From contig NC_081554.1 in the NCBI RefSeq assembly GCF_963082655.1, positions 43,024,854 through 43,088,853 on the forward strand: a stretch of DNA of 64,000 bases, read 5' to 3'. This document shows, one piece after another, positions 32,875-45,239 of the stretch. Below the pieces are notes generated by a model that worked only from the letters and a program-made list of their open reading frames with translations, made no database searches and was not told the origin of the DNA. Within the stretch, counting starts at the first letter, position 1, and every line of letters begins with the position of its first letter. A program made the position numbers and the translations under genes. The DNA is from Stomoxys calcitrans. Lineage: Eukaryota > Arthropoda > Insecta > Diptera > Muscidae.

Positions 32875-35105
32875 TATATTCTTTCTTATATATAAAAATC
32901 CATTTGTGTTTGTTTGTTTTTTCCCTATAGACTCAAAAATGGCTGAACCGATAGCCTTGAACTTTTCACAGATTGTGTAGGTTGGTCTGGAAGGAAACAT
33001 AGGCTATTCAATTTTTGGTTATCGGAAGGGGACGGACCCTCCCCCTTATCCCAAAAGTACTACCCAAAATAAAAGTCGACTGATCGGGACGATATGTGAT
33101 TCAAATGTAAGGTATTCAAGAGTAGAGTACGAATTTCATAATAAAAGTTGGGTCCAAGTACCTAGGGGGCCGCCCCAGCCCAAAACCTCTTAAAATATGT
33201 TTATTTGACGATCATGACAATATGGGACTCAAATGAAAGGTATTCGGAAGTAGATTACGAATATGGTCAGGAAGTATAAACAGGCTTTATAATTTATTGA
33301 TAACGGAAGGGGGCGCACCCTCCACCTCCACCCCAAAAAAACACCACCCAAAATCAAAAGTGGACCGATGAGGACAATATTGGTATCAAATGAAAAGAAT
33401 ACGGGAGTAGATATCGAATGTGGCATACAAATTCGTGTTGAAGTATAGGGGGTCACCCCGCCCCCACAAAAACGCCAAAAATGGGCACATTAGCCAAACA
33501 CGGATATATAGGACTCGGGATGTTTGTTCCGTATAGACTGAAAATGGCAAATCCAATTTTCCCGCAATTTTCGCATATTGTGTAGCTTGGTCTGAAAGGA
33601 AACATAGGCTATATAATTGTTCTGTACGGCAGGGGGACGGACCTTCCCTCTTATGCCAAAAACGCAACCCAAAATCAAAAGTGCACCGATCGGGACAATA
33701 TAGGTATCAAATGAAAGGAATTGCAAAGTAGAATACGTATATGGTATTCAAATTTGAGTCTAAGTACCCATCGGGCCAACACAAAAGTGCTACCCAAAAA
33801 TAAAAGTGTACCGATCGGTAAAATATGGAACTCAAATGAAAGGTTTTCAGAGAAGAGTACGAATTTTACATCCAAAAAATGGGTTTAAGTAACTGGGCGG
33901 CCGCCCTAACTCCAAAACCTCCTAAAATAGGTTTATTGGACGATCATGACAATATGGGACTCAAATGAAAGGTATTCGGGAGAAGATTGCGGATATGGGG
34001 AGGAGGATGGAACAGGCTTTATTATTTGTTGATATCGGAAGGGGCGGACCCTCCACGTTACCATAAAAATTCTAAAGTGGACCGATATGACAATATGGGT
34101 ATCAAATGAAAGCTATTAAAGAGAAGAATGCGAATATGGTATTAACTCTTCCCAAAACTCTTCCGAGCAGACAAATTAAACGTTCATATCAATGTGGGGT
34201 TCAAATACAAGGTAGTCGGAAGTAGATTACGAATCTGGCATACAAAATCAGACTGAAGTATAGGGGGTTACATCAACCCCCCAAAAACGGCCCAAAGTGG
34301 CATCCAATTATGAGTATGTGGGACTCGGTTTGTTTGTTTGTTCCATAGTCTCAAAACGATAAAACCGACTTTCTTAAAATTTTCACAGATTGTGAAAGTT
34401 GGTATGGAAGGAAACATAGGCTATATAATTCAAATGCAAATCAAAAGTTGGTCGATAGGCAAAATATGGGTATCAAATGAAAGGTATTAGAGACAAGAAA
34501 ACGAATATCGTATTAAAATTTTGGGTCCAAGTACCCAGCGAATATATTTAAACAGATATATTTGACGATCATGTCAATATGAAGCTCAAATAAAAAGTAT
34601 TTGGCAGTAGATTACAAACATGGCATATAAAATTAGGTCCAAGTAATGGCAAAGTCGCACCACCACCAAATACCCCCAAACGGGCGCATTAGCAGATCAT
34701 GGCTATATGGGACTCAAATGAGAGGTGTTTGGGAGTAGATTACGAATATGACATTAAAATTTGAGTTCAGGTCTAGGTGAAGCTTTTTCTCCTAAAAAGT
34801 ACCTCAAATAGACCCATTATGGCAATATGGGACTCAAATGAAATGAATTTAAGAGTAGAACAAGAATTTGATATCCAATTTTGGAGCCAAGTGTTTGGGG
34901 ATACGCCCTAAAGCGCCCACTAAACTCAACTTCATTTCCGACTAGGGGGGAAAGAGCGAATTTGATATCTATTTTCAGGGCAAAGAGCCGATGGGCACCC
35001 CATCCCCAAAACATCCCTCCGCACAGTTCACGTTTACCGACCATAGCAATATGGAGCTCTAATTAAAGGGATTTGGGAGTGAAGCACAAATTTATTATCA
35101 ATATT
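32875..35105 (+). repeat. Helentron-like tandem-unit repeat, array 2
   Basis: The head 'tcttatatataaaaatcca' (32882), 'tttgtgtttgtttg' and 'actcaaaaatggctgaaccg' is followed by about sixteen diverged units ('gacaatatgggactcaaatg', 'aaaggtattcgg', 'ccgccc'-rich spacers). A second head-like block ('gtttgttccgtatagactg', 33520) and a third ('tttgtttgttccatagtctc', 34325) suggest nested or tandem copies. Non-coding. Confidence 0.6.
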
Positions 35106-35335
35106 TTAAGTTCAATGATAAGGGGCCTCCTTTTTATAGCCGAGTCCGAACGGTGTGTCGATGTGCAACACCTCTTTGGAGAGAAGTTTTACATGGCATT
35201 GTACCTCACAAATGTTGCCAGCATTAGGAGGGCAAAACCACCGCTGAAAATGTTTTCTGATGGTCTCGTCAGGATTCGAACCCAGGCGTTCAGCCTCATA
35301 GGCGGGCATGCTCATCTCTGCGCTACAGTGGTGGC
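35106..35335 (-). repeat. SINE, 3'-truncated, head intact
   Basis: Minus strand. The tRNA-like head at 35270-35335 has box B 'ggattcgaaccc' and box A 'tctctgcgcta', and the body runs to 'agttcaatgataaggggcc'. The last ~80 bp of the SINE (the tail with 'ccactaaggaaca') are missing. It lies between the Helentron-like and DINE-1-like arrays. Confidence 0.85.
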
Positions 35336-35339
35336 TGAA

Positions 35340-36905
35340 ATAGCTATCATATAAACCGGTTCGTTATGATTTCCCACAACTGTACTAAATATGGTTCAAA
35401 TCGGTCCATAACCCGATATAGCTGACATATAAACCGATCTGGGGTCTTGACTTCTTGGGCCTCTAAAAGGCGCATTTCTTATCCGATTTAGCTTAAATTT
35501 GGCATGGCGTGTTTCGTTATGACTTCCAACAACTGTACTAAGTATGGTTAAAATCGGTCTATAACCTCATATAGCTGTCATAAAAACCGATCTAGAACCT
35601 TGACTTCTAGAGCCCCTAAAGTCCTATCCGATTTGGCAGAAATTTGGCTCGGCGTGTTTCGATATGACTTCCAACAACTATGTTAAGTATGGATCAAATC
35701 GATCAGTCACCTGATATAGCTGCCATATAAACCGATATGGGGTCTTGACTTCTTGAGCCTCTAGAAAGCTCAATTCTTATCCGATTTAGCTGAAATTTGG
35801 CATGGCGTGTTTCGTTAAGACTTCCAAAAACTGTGCTTAGTTTGGCTCAAATCGGTCCATAACCTCATAAAGCTGTCATGAAAACCGATCTAGGGCCTTG
35901 ACTTAATGAGCCTCTAAAGGGCGCAATTCCTATCCGATTTGTTTCGTTATGACTTCCAACAACTGTGCTAAGTATCGTTCAAATTGGTCCATATAGCTGT
36001 CATATATACCGATCTGGGGTCTTGACTTCTTGAGCCTCTAGAAGGCGCAATTCTGATCCGATTTGGCTGACATTTGGCATGGCGTGTTTAGTTATGACTT
36101 CCAAAAACTGTGCTTAGTTAGGCTCAAATCGGTATATAACCTGATATAGCTGACATATAAACCGATCTGGGGTCTCGACTTCTTGAGCCTCTAGAAGGAG
36201 CAATTCTTATCCGATTTGGCTGAAATTTGACACGGCGTGTTTCGCTATTATTTCCCATAACTGTACAAAGAAGGGTTGAAATCGGTCCATAACCTCATAT
36301 AGCTGTCATAAAAACCGATCTAGGCCCTTGATTCCTTGAGCCTCTAAAGGGCGCAATTCCCATCCGATTTGGCTGAAATTTGGCATGACTAGTTTCGATA
36401 TGACTTTCAACAACTATGTTAAGTATGGATCAAATCGATCCGTAACCTGATATAACTGCCATATAAACCGATCTGGGGTCTTGACTTCTTGAGTCTCTAA
36501 AAGGCGCAATTCTTACCCGATTTAGCTGAAATTTTGTGCAAACGCTTCTCTCATTACCTTTAACATACATGTCGAAAATGGCATGATTCGGTTTATAGCC
36601 TAATGCAGTTCCCCTATAAACTGATCTCCCTATTTTATTTCTTCAGCCCCTAAAGTGCGCAATTCTTACTAGATTTGGCTGAAATTTTACACAAAGACTT
36701 CTACTATGGTCTCCAATATTCAGTTCAATTATGGTCCGAAATGAACCATAACTTGATATTGTTCCAATAACACAGCATTTCGTTTCTTTTATCCTTTGTT
36801 TGCCTAAAAAGAGATACCGTGGCAGAGCTCCACAAATGCGATCCATGGTGGAGGGTATATAAGATTCGGTCCCGTCCGAACTTAGCACGCTTTTACTTGT
36901 TTTTT
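35340..36905 (-). repeat. DINE-1/mini-me-like element, about ten units and 5' terminus
   Basis: A long run of ~150-bp units ('cgttatgacttccaacaact', 'cctgatatagctgccatata', 'ggcgcaattcttatccgatt') ending at 36835-36905 in 'gatccatggtggagggtata', 'gtccgaacttagcacgcttt' and 'tacttgtttt'. The core/GTCY end is missing. The well-kept periodicity suggests recent unit amplification. Confidence 0.8.
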
Positions 36906-36977
36906 CTATTCTATCTCACTGTGTGTTTCCCCAGCATAATTTTCCCAGCTATAAATTTTTATAACGTTGTTGCCTGG

Positions 36978-37030
36978 TTTTGAAACCAGGCATTCAGCGT
37001 CATAGGCGGAAATACTAACCTCTACGATTA
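36978..37030 (-). repeat. SINE head relic
   Basis: About 50 bp matching the minus-strand SINE head: 'aaaccaggcattcagcgtca', 'taggcgga' and 'ctaacctct'. Box A is altered ('ctctacgatta'). Confidence 0.65.
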
Positions 37031-37964
37031 AGTGTAATAAATTGTAAAGTCTTTCGCTACTCACAAATATTGATTTCAATAACCCACAATGGGAACCACA
37101 ACGCCAATATCTCCCTTCTATACGTCTTAATGTTGCGAAAGAATCCGACTTTAATTTCCATTAATCATTGCTCATTTAAGCATTTTCTTTCTGCCAATCA
37201 CCAAAGTAAATCATTAATTCCGGCTGTCACTCAGGGGTCAATCAATGCCTGTTATTTTAATGTTTGAAAGAGAAAAAAAATCTGAACTTATCACTCCCAT
37301 TTCGACTCAAACCTTGTAATACTTTCCAAATCCATTCGCTTTGATTAGAACGAGAAGATTATGCTCCCTTGAGTTTTAACCGCAAATAAGCAATTGTCAT
37401 TTGCAAATATTTTCAATAAATCACTCTGACATGGCATGCACACATTGACATTCCGACACAAACACCGAAATAAGCAAACACACACACACACACAGCCACA
37501 TAATCACTCATATAGCACTCGAAAAATATCAATGACCATTGGCGTCATCTAAGCCACTGCCACAGTCATAATGATGGACAGTTTTTGAGGAAACGCGGTT
37601 GTACACCAACATTGGGTATAGATTTTGATGCTCCTGCCACTGCTAACCAGCATTCATAATAACAGTGATCTTAAGGAAGTAATCTCATAAATATGTTGGT
37701 TGCTAAAAATTATGCCGCTTGAATGATTATCCACAAATCTTTATGTGATTATGCATCAGAGAGAAAGCGGAATAACTCAAGACATTTTTTCATTGGTCTG
37801 AAGAAAATAATTTTTGAAACAGCCATTCTACATTTTGAAAGGATAAGAAGAAAAACACTAGCTGATTATTGAAGGGGAAGATTCGCACATATATGATGAG
37901 CTTGTCTTTTTGAGAGCTCTTACAAGACTTATGCTCAGTTGGGTTTCCCGGCCTATAAGGGATA
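37031..37964. other. Unassigned stretch with (CA)n
   Basis: No gene recognised. A (CA)n run lies at about 37476-37494. Sequence between 37060 and 37930 appears non-repetitive. Confidence 0.4.
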
Positions 37965-38415
37965 ACTATAAGCACCACACAGGCTGAAACTTTGAGCGCC
38001 GACTTGTGTGGTGTCTATCGTTATCACGGGAAGCTTAGCTGAAAGCTACCGGGCGCGTCCACAGGTTGTGGATGGTCGAAAACTCTGTTTTTATATGGAA
38101 AAGCAGCAACCGCGACCGCGGGCAGTCAGCGATTTTCGAGAGGAGAGTCTCAGTTAGGAGTCAGGTGGCACTAGCTCTTAATTAAATACTGAGCGCCAAT
38201 GATACTCGAGATGACAAGGCAAGTTATTGGCGCCTTCAAATAACCAATGGCCAATATCAGCGTTGTTCCCAGGTTAGGGGCGGCTGGCGGCGAGCGTCGG
38301 ATCTTGGAGCAAGCGGCTCGCCACAACGAGGAATACATGTGAGGTCCCACAAAACCCATGCTGGGGGTTTTGTGGGGCGCTGGGCCAGTAAGCCGCCCCG
38401 GAAAACTAAGAACTA

Positions 38416-38652
38416 TTGGGTTGCCCAAAAAGTAATTGCGGATTTTTTAAAAGAAAGTAAATGCATTTTTAATAAAACTTAGAATGAACTTTAATCAAAT
38501 ATACTTTTTTTACACTTTTTTTCTAAAGCAAGCTAAAAGTAACAGCTGATAACTGACAGAAGAAAGAATGCAATTACAGAGTCACAAGCTGTGAAAAAAT
38601 TTGTCAACGCCGACTATATGAAAAATCCGCAATTACTATTTGGGCAACCCAA
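38416..38652 (-). mobile_element. Mariner-derived MITE, copy 4
   Basis: A 237-bp element with intact TTGGGTTGCCC termini and TA on both sides (38414-38415, 38653-38654), sitting in the 5' non-coding region of the RTE-like element, ~80 bp before the endonuclease start. Confidence 0.92.
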
Positions 38653-39911
38653 TACTATTAGAAACAAAGGAATATTAAAAACGGACCCCCTACCAACGTT
38701 GACGACCCACGCAAACGAAAAAAGACCATCATTTGCGGATCTGCACCTGGAATATCAGCACTCTTTATAGAGAAGGTGCAGTATACGCGCTGGCGGATGT
38801 ATTAGAGAAGTACAAGGCAGATATAACCGCCTTACAGGAAGTGCGATGGACTGGCAATGGCATCACTACAACACCAAACGGTGATGAACTATACTATAGT
38901 TGCCATAACACGAGGCATAAATTTGGCTGTGAATTTGTGTTTAGTCGGAGACTGAAACACCTTGTCTCCAGCTTTACTCCGGTGGATGAGAGGCTAGCCA
39001 CAATCCGCATAAAAGCCAAATTCTTCAATATCAGCCTTATTTGTGTCCATGCACCGACGGAAGACAAAGACAAGCAGACCAAGGATATTTTCTACGAGCG
39101 CCTAGAGAGAGAGCATATGACCGCTGCCCCGCCCATGATATTAAAATCGTTCTGGGAGATTTTAATGCGAAGATAGGGAAGGAAGACAGTTATGGTCCAA
39201 CGGTCGGAAAGATTAGCCTGAGGGTTGGGACTGATAGATTTCGCCGCGGCAAAAAAAACATGGTAGTTTGTAGCACCAGATTTCAACATAAAAATATTCA
39301 CAAAGCCACATGGCTGTCACCCGATCAAAACACGAGAAACCAACTTGATCACGTTGTGATAGATGGAAGGCATTCATCCAGCGTGTTAGATGTACGATCG
39401 ATCCGTGGAGCGAATATAGATACGGATCATTACATTGTTGCAGCAAAGGTTCGCACCCGTTTGAACATGGCGAGGAAAGTACGATCTGACACTGCACGGA
39501 AGCTGGACATTAAAAGGCTGCAAACACAACAAATGGCAGCGGAATACTCCACTGGACTGACCCAACTGCTTGATGCAAGTACTTCTTGTTCCGATGATAT
39601 AATGGCGCAGTGGCAAACCATTGCCCTCTCCATGGAAAATGCCGCGAAATCCGTACTTGGGTACCGGAAGCCTACTCCATGAAACCCATGGTACGACCAA
39701 AAGAGTCGAGATGCTACTGAAGCCAAGAATGCGGCATATAGAGCAACTCTGCAATCAGTAGCAACTACCAGATGAAGGAGAGGTATCGGGAGTAAAGTCT
39801 ATTTCGCAGAAAAAAAAGACGGAAATGGAAAGACGTGAGTGTGAGCGAATTGAGATTTATAGGAGTCAGAATGAAGTCCGGAAATTCTACCAAAGAACTA
39901 AACGTCAAACC

Positions 39912-40760
39912 GATGGCTTTGGTGCAGGCACATCCTCCTGCAGAGACAAAGAAGGAAATCTGGTAACTGACACAGATAACACGCGAAGGATATGGAAATA
40001 ACATTTTAACCAATTGCTAGTGTCCGACGTTGGCGGCGAAGAGGACACCGTAGAAACAATCAATGATGATAGTATACAATGTTTATTTCCTAGTCAGAAT
40101 GAGGTCCAAGTAGCAGTGACTCGACTAAAAAACAACAAGGCAGCAGGAGCCGAAGGATTACCCGCTGAACTATGTAAGACCGGAGGCGACGTATGCATCA
40201 GCTTATCTGCGCAATCTGGCTAGAAGAAGGCATAACCGATGACTGAAACTTCAGCATATTATGTCCAGTACACAAGAAAGGAGACAAGACGGAATGTGCT
40301 AACTACAGAGGAATAAGTCTTCACTCCATCGCACACAAGATATGGCATTGGTGCAGGCACATCCTCCTGCAGAGACAAAGAAGGAAATCTGGTAACTGAC
40401 ACACATAACATGTTGAGGATATGGAAAGAACATTTTACCCAACTCCTAGTGTCCGACGTTGGTGGCGAAGAGGATATCGCAGAACCAATCCCTGATGATG
40501 GTATAGAATGTTTACCTCCTAGTCAGAATGAGGTCCAAGTAGTAACCCGACTAAAGAACAACAAGGCAGCAGGAGCCGACGGGTTACCCGCTGAACTATT
40601 TAAGACCGGAGGCGACACGCGTATGCATCAGCTTATCTGCGCAATATGGCTAGAAGAACGTATATCCGATGATTGGAACCTCAGCATACTATGTCCCGTA
40701 CACAAGAAAGAAGACAAGACGGAATGTGCCAACTACAGAGGAATAAGACTCCTCCCCATC
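39912..40760 (+). repeat. Tandem duplication inside the RTE-like element (about 430 bp x 2)
   Basis: Bases 39912-40325 and 40341-40760 are direct copies: both contain 'ggtgcaggcacatcctcctg', 'gtgtccgacgttgg.ggcga' and 'aacaacaaggcagcaggagc'. Each carries different small lesions (for example 'ggaaataacat' against 'ggaaagaacat'). The RT fingers region is doubled. Confidence 0.85.
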
Positions 40761-42015
40761 GTACTGTGTCAGAGATTAAAACTGTGTGAGAGATTAAAAC
40801 CTAAAGTCACTGAGATAATTGGGCCCTATCAATGCGGCTTTAGACCTGGTCAATCTACCCTAGACCAGGTATTTAAACTGCGCCAAAGCCTTGAAAAGAC
40901 CCGAGAAGGACAAATTAACACCTACCATCTCTTTGTTTACTGTAAAGCCACTTTCGATACCTCTTTACGTTCAAAGGTATTTCAAGCCATGTCTGAGTTT
41001 GGTATGAAAAATTATTAAGACTCTGCAGGATGACACTTGCTGATACGCGCTCCTCAGTAAGAATAGGAAAGTATCTCTCCGACCCATTTAATACCAAACG
41101 AGGTTTCAGACAAGGAGACAGCTTATCGTGTGATCTTTTTAATATCCTGCTGGAGAAGGTTATATGAGATGCAGATGTGAATAGAGAACACATGCCACTC
41201 CCCTATGCCGACGACATCGATATCATAGGTCGGTCACCGAAAGTAGTAACTGCAGCCTTTGAAAGAATCGTAAGAGAGTCATTGAAAATGGGTCTGGCAT
41301 TAAATGGAGATAAGACGAAATGGATGGTTTCAACTCCCAAAAAGCCTTGCACAACCGAGCACATAAAGAAAATGGAGAAAGTTGGGAACCACAACCTTGA
41401 GACAGTCAGTAACTTTATCTACCTCGGCACCGCCGTAACCGAAACGAATGGCACCAGTTTTGGGATAAAAATAAAGAATAATACTGGCAAACAGATGCTA
41501 CTTTGGACTAAGTAAGCAGTTTAGAAACAAGGCCACCTCTCGACAGACGAAGATTACACTATACAAGACACTGATACTACCCGTGCTGTTATATGGTTCT
41601 GAAGCATAAGTGAAAGCAGATGAGGCAGTGCTTGGAGTATTTAAGAGAAAGATTCTTCGTTAAATATATGGACCAGTTTGCGTTAATGGAGAATATAGGC
41701 GACGTATGAGCTACGAGCTGTATGAGCTGTATGACGACGATAGCATAGTTACATGCATTAAAATACAATGACTGCTTTGGCTAGGTCATGTTGTCAGAAT
41801 GGATGAAGAAGCTCCAGCAAAGAAGTCTTTTGAAGGCAAACACGGTGGTACACGCAAACCGGGAAGACCAAAAGCCCGATGAAAAGATCATGTGGTGGGA
41901 GACACCTCGAAACTTGGTGTCAGAGATTTTAGAATGAGCGCAGAAGATCGAGGTGCTTGAAACGCTATTCAACGTTCGGCTAGTGGAACAAAATTCTGTC
42001 ATAGCCAATTAAATT

Positions 42016-42576
42016 AAAGTAAGGCTTTCAAATTTTATAATGAAAAATTCGATGTGCGAAACATAGGTATGCCTTCCAATAGCCATATCAACTGCTGGCC
42101 AGACTAGTCCATAACTATTAAAGCTCTACTGCTCTATTGTACCACTGTTCAGTATGGTGTACATCCACTAAATAATGGATCATCCATCGAAAATACATCA
42201 TGCATTTCAATCCAAAGAAGCGAATAATATTGTGTGGATGGAATTTTTGAAAGCCACCGAATACTGTTTTTGGTGGTGAGTGTCATTTGAAGGTTTTGTC
42301 ATTTTAGACATGAAGCTACGAGCACCATTTTTGGCCACCACCAGCGAATGTCAAAATGTTCTCTTTGATAGTTCTTATGTGACCGAAATGCGGATATTTT
42401 GCTGCATTTGAATTGTTGTGATACCGAATCCAATTTAAGGAAGGAAGTGGTATTCCGTATGTTTGCAATACAAATGCATTGCGTAGAAAATGAAGAGCAA
42501 ATTATGAACTTATTCATGTTGGAAACTATAGCCAAACTTGAAATAGTTTCAAGTATGAACTTTAAAATAAGAAATA
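42016..42576. other. Unassigned stretch
   Basis: No recognised gene or transposon. Ends where the ~1-kb duplicated sequence begins. Confidence 0.4.
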
Positions 42577-43640
42577 TAATAAAGTTCAGTGCAAAATATA
42601 CATCAAATGGTATGAGAATTTGATGCAACTCAGTTAGAATAAAAGGAAAGTTAGTGTATATGGAATGTGGGCAATAATCCTCTAGTTTTTCAAACTGGGA
42701 ATTTAGATCAAACCCCGATCATGGTTCTGTATTGTAAGCAGCGGACAGATACGCCTATAATCGATCAAATGAAACCTCACGCAATCGGAAATGTACCCAC
42801 TCCCTGCACCGGTTACATCTCACCGACACCGACCGATGATGAAGGCGAAATCGATCAGAAGAAGGGTTCTTTTCAATCCCGATACGGACCAGAAGCGTGC
42901 GGAGAGGGCATTCCGGGTTGTGCCTCTCCCATGACTAAAAACGACAAACTCGTTCACTGAGGCGTCAGCCGTTGCCGATGAAGAGTTTCATCGGGTCTAT
43001 GCGGTGCGTACAACCAGCAGCCATTGGATCGCCAACTCGTAGCAAATCTTTAAGATTCAAAGAAAAATAAGTCAATATGGAATATGAGCAACATTAATGT
43101 TTTCTTGTGAGCTGGGAATTTAAAATAAACCCCTACATTGGTGGGGAGATGCGCTCAACATCGGTCAAATGAAACCTCACGCAATGGCTAGGTATATCAA
43201 CGGAGAAATAAAAATAGTTTGGGCCTTCCTTGGTATGGAGCGTAAATAATAAAGGCGCGTGATGCCCAAACTAATGCATATTAGCGTCACAATAACATCC
43301 ACACATCAAGAGCTGTGGGCAGACACTAGGATACGCCACCTTACCAAAACTACTCCAGATGACGACCTTGCGAAATAGTGACAACATTTGCTCCGTTTAA
43401 CCGCTACCTGCAGTCTAGCCGAAAACGGCAGCCAAAACTACCGCAGACAACAAACATCTAGCCGCCACACAAGGGCGGAAATGAAAAAGTGTCTCCAAAA
43501 TTCAATAAAACTACAAAATTGCTCGGATTTTGTTGAAATTTGAAACAATTGTTAACGACATATTGAATTTTTAAATTTTGACATTAAGACAACCTGTAGT
43601 GGTATAGCTTGCAATACTGGGCGGGCGTCAAAAATAGACA
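42577..43640 (+). repeat. Unclassified ~1.06-kb repeat, copy 1
   Basis: Direct partner of 43881-44960. Contains a 97-codon open frame at 42667-42960 (starts MGNNPLVFQTGNLDQT) whose first ~60 codons are kept in copy 2, then diverge after an indel. A weaker internal repeat is visible: 'catatggaatatgagcaaca'-like sequence at ~43072 resembles the start at ~42655, and 'tcaaatgaaacctcacgcaa' recurs at 42768 and 43166. I do not recognise the family or any domain. Confidence 0.7.
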
Positions 43641-43642
43641 TA

Positions 43643-43878
43643 TTTGGTTGCCCAAAAAGTAATTGCGGATTTTTTAAAAGAAAGTAAATGCATTTTTAAT
43701 AAAACTTAGAATGAACTTTAATCAAATATAATTTTTTACACTTTTTTTCTAAAGCAAGCTAAAAGTAACAGCTGATAACTGACAGAAGAAAGAATGCAAT
43801 TATAGAGTCACAAACTGTGAAAAAATTTGTCAACGCCGACTATATGAAAAATCCGCAATTACTTTTTGGGCAACCCAA
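43643..43878 (-). mobile_element. Mariner-derived MITE, copy 5
   Basis: TA-flanked (43641-43642, 43879-43880), minus orientation, left end slightly altered (TTTGGTTGCCC). Sits exactly between copy 1 and copy 2 of the ~1-kb repeat. Confidence 0.9.
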
Positions 43879-43880
43879 TA

Positions 43881-44960
43881 ATAAAATTCAGTGCAAACTA
43901 TTCATCAAATCGTAACTCGTAGCAAATCATTAAGACTCAAAGGAAAATAAGTCAATATAGAATATGGGCAATAATCCTCTAGTTTTTCAAACTGGGAATT
44001 TAGATCAAACCGCGATCATGGTTCTGTATTGTAAGCAGCGGACAGTTGCGCCTATCATCGATGAAATGAAACCTCACGCAATCGGAAATGTACCCACTCC
44101 CTGCACCGGTTACATCTCACCGACACCGACCGATGATGATGGCGGTTCTGGCAAATCGAACAGTACCAGGGTTCTTTTCAATACCGGCACGGACCAGAAG
44201 CGTGTGGAGAAGGCATTCCGGGATGTGCCTCTCCCATGACTAAAAAAGATGAACACGTATACTGAGGCGTCAGCCGTTGCTGATGAAGAGTTTCATCGGA
44301 TCCATGCGGTGCGTACAACCGGCAGCCATGGGATCGCCAACTGGTAGCAAATCTTTAAGATTCAAAGACAAATAAGTTAATATGGAATATGAGCAACATT
44401 AATGTATTTTTTGTGAGCTGGGAATTTAAAATAAACCCCTACATTGGTGGGGAGATGCGCTCAACATCGGTCAAATGAAACCTCACGCAATGGCTAGGTA
44501 TATCAACGGAGAAATAAAAATAGTTTGGGCCTTCCTTGGTATGGAGCGTAAATAATAAAGGCGCGTGATGCCCAAACTAATGCATATTAGCGTCACAATA
44601 ACATCCACACATCAAGAGCTGTGGGCAGACACTAGGATACGCCACCTTACCTACCGTCCCAAAACTACGCCAGATGACGATCTAGCGAAATAGTGACAAC
44701 ATTTTGCTCGGTTTAACCACTACCTGCAGTCTAGCCGACAACGACAGCCAAAACTACCGCACACAACAAACATCTAGCCGCCACACAAGGGCGAAAATGA
44801 AAAAGTGTCTCCAAAATTCGATAAAACCTTAAAAATTGCTCGGATTTTGTTGAAATTTAAAACAATTGCTGACGACATATAATATTTGTATATTTTGACA
44901 TTAAGACAACCTATAGTGGTATAGCTTGCTATTCTAGGCGTCAAAAATAGGCATGTATTG
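43881..44960 (+). repeat. Unclassified ~1.07-kb repeat, copy 2
   Basis: Matches copy 1 throughout ('gggcaataatcctctagttt', 'actccctgcaccggttacat', 'gcgtgatgcccaaactaatg', 'gccacacaagggcg'). Its open frame (43964-44239, 91 codons) shares the MGNNPLVFQTGNLDQT start but has a different C-terminus after ~63 codons. No known domain. Confidence 0.7.
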
Positions 44961-44967
44961 AAAAATA

Positions 44968-45205
44968 TTGGGTTGCCCAAAAAGTAATTGCGGATTTTTC
45001 ATATAGTCGGCGTTGACAAATTTTTCCACAACTTGTGACTCTGTAAGTGCATTCTTTCTTCTGTCAGTTATCAGCTGGTACTTTTAGCTTGCTTTAGAAA
45101 AAAAAGTGTAAAAAAAGTATATTTGATTAAAGTTCATTCTAAGTTTTATTAAAAATGCATTTACTTTCTTTTAAAAAATCCGCAATTACTTTTTGGGCAA
45201 CCCAA
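44968..45205 (+). mobile_element. Mariner-derived MITE, copy 6
   Basis: A 238-bp element with intact termini and TA flanks (44966-44967, 45206-45207), plus orientation, immediately downstream of copy 2 of the ~1-kb repeat. Confidence 0.92.
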
Positions 45206-45239
45206 TATTTTCAAAATTTTCCACATGAAAGTTTTCATC

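Larger units (their letters stand above)
37965..42015 (+). pseudogene. RTE-like non-LTR retrotransposon, most complete copy in the window
   Basis: A GC-richer 5' region (37965-38415, resuming after a MITE at 38653) precedes an APE-type endonuclease from 38733 (RICTWNISTLY, TALQEVRWTG, then frame change, KIVLGDFNAKIG near 39150 and DTDHYIVAAKV near 39420). RT follows: NKAAGADGLPAELFK (~40560), NYRGI (~40735), GPYQCGFRPGQSTLDQ (~40822), a damaged FVYCKATFD where FIDY.AFD is usual (~40935), KRGFRQGDSLSCDLFNILLE (~41097) and YADDIDIIGRS (~41200). A broken C-terminal domain follows to ~42000, and the 3' end is 'aattaaattaaagtaa'. Several frameshifts and stops. BovB/CFDP2-like features suggest RTE, but the clade needs a phylogeny. 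Confidence 0.85.

Noticed and set aside
38171..38428. Minus-strand 85-codon frame in GC-rich sequence
   Set aside because: It lies across the RTE-like 5' region and the start of a MITE, so it is a chance frame.
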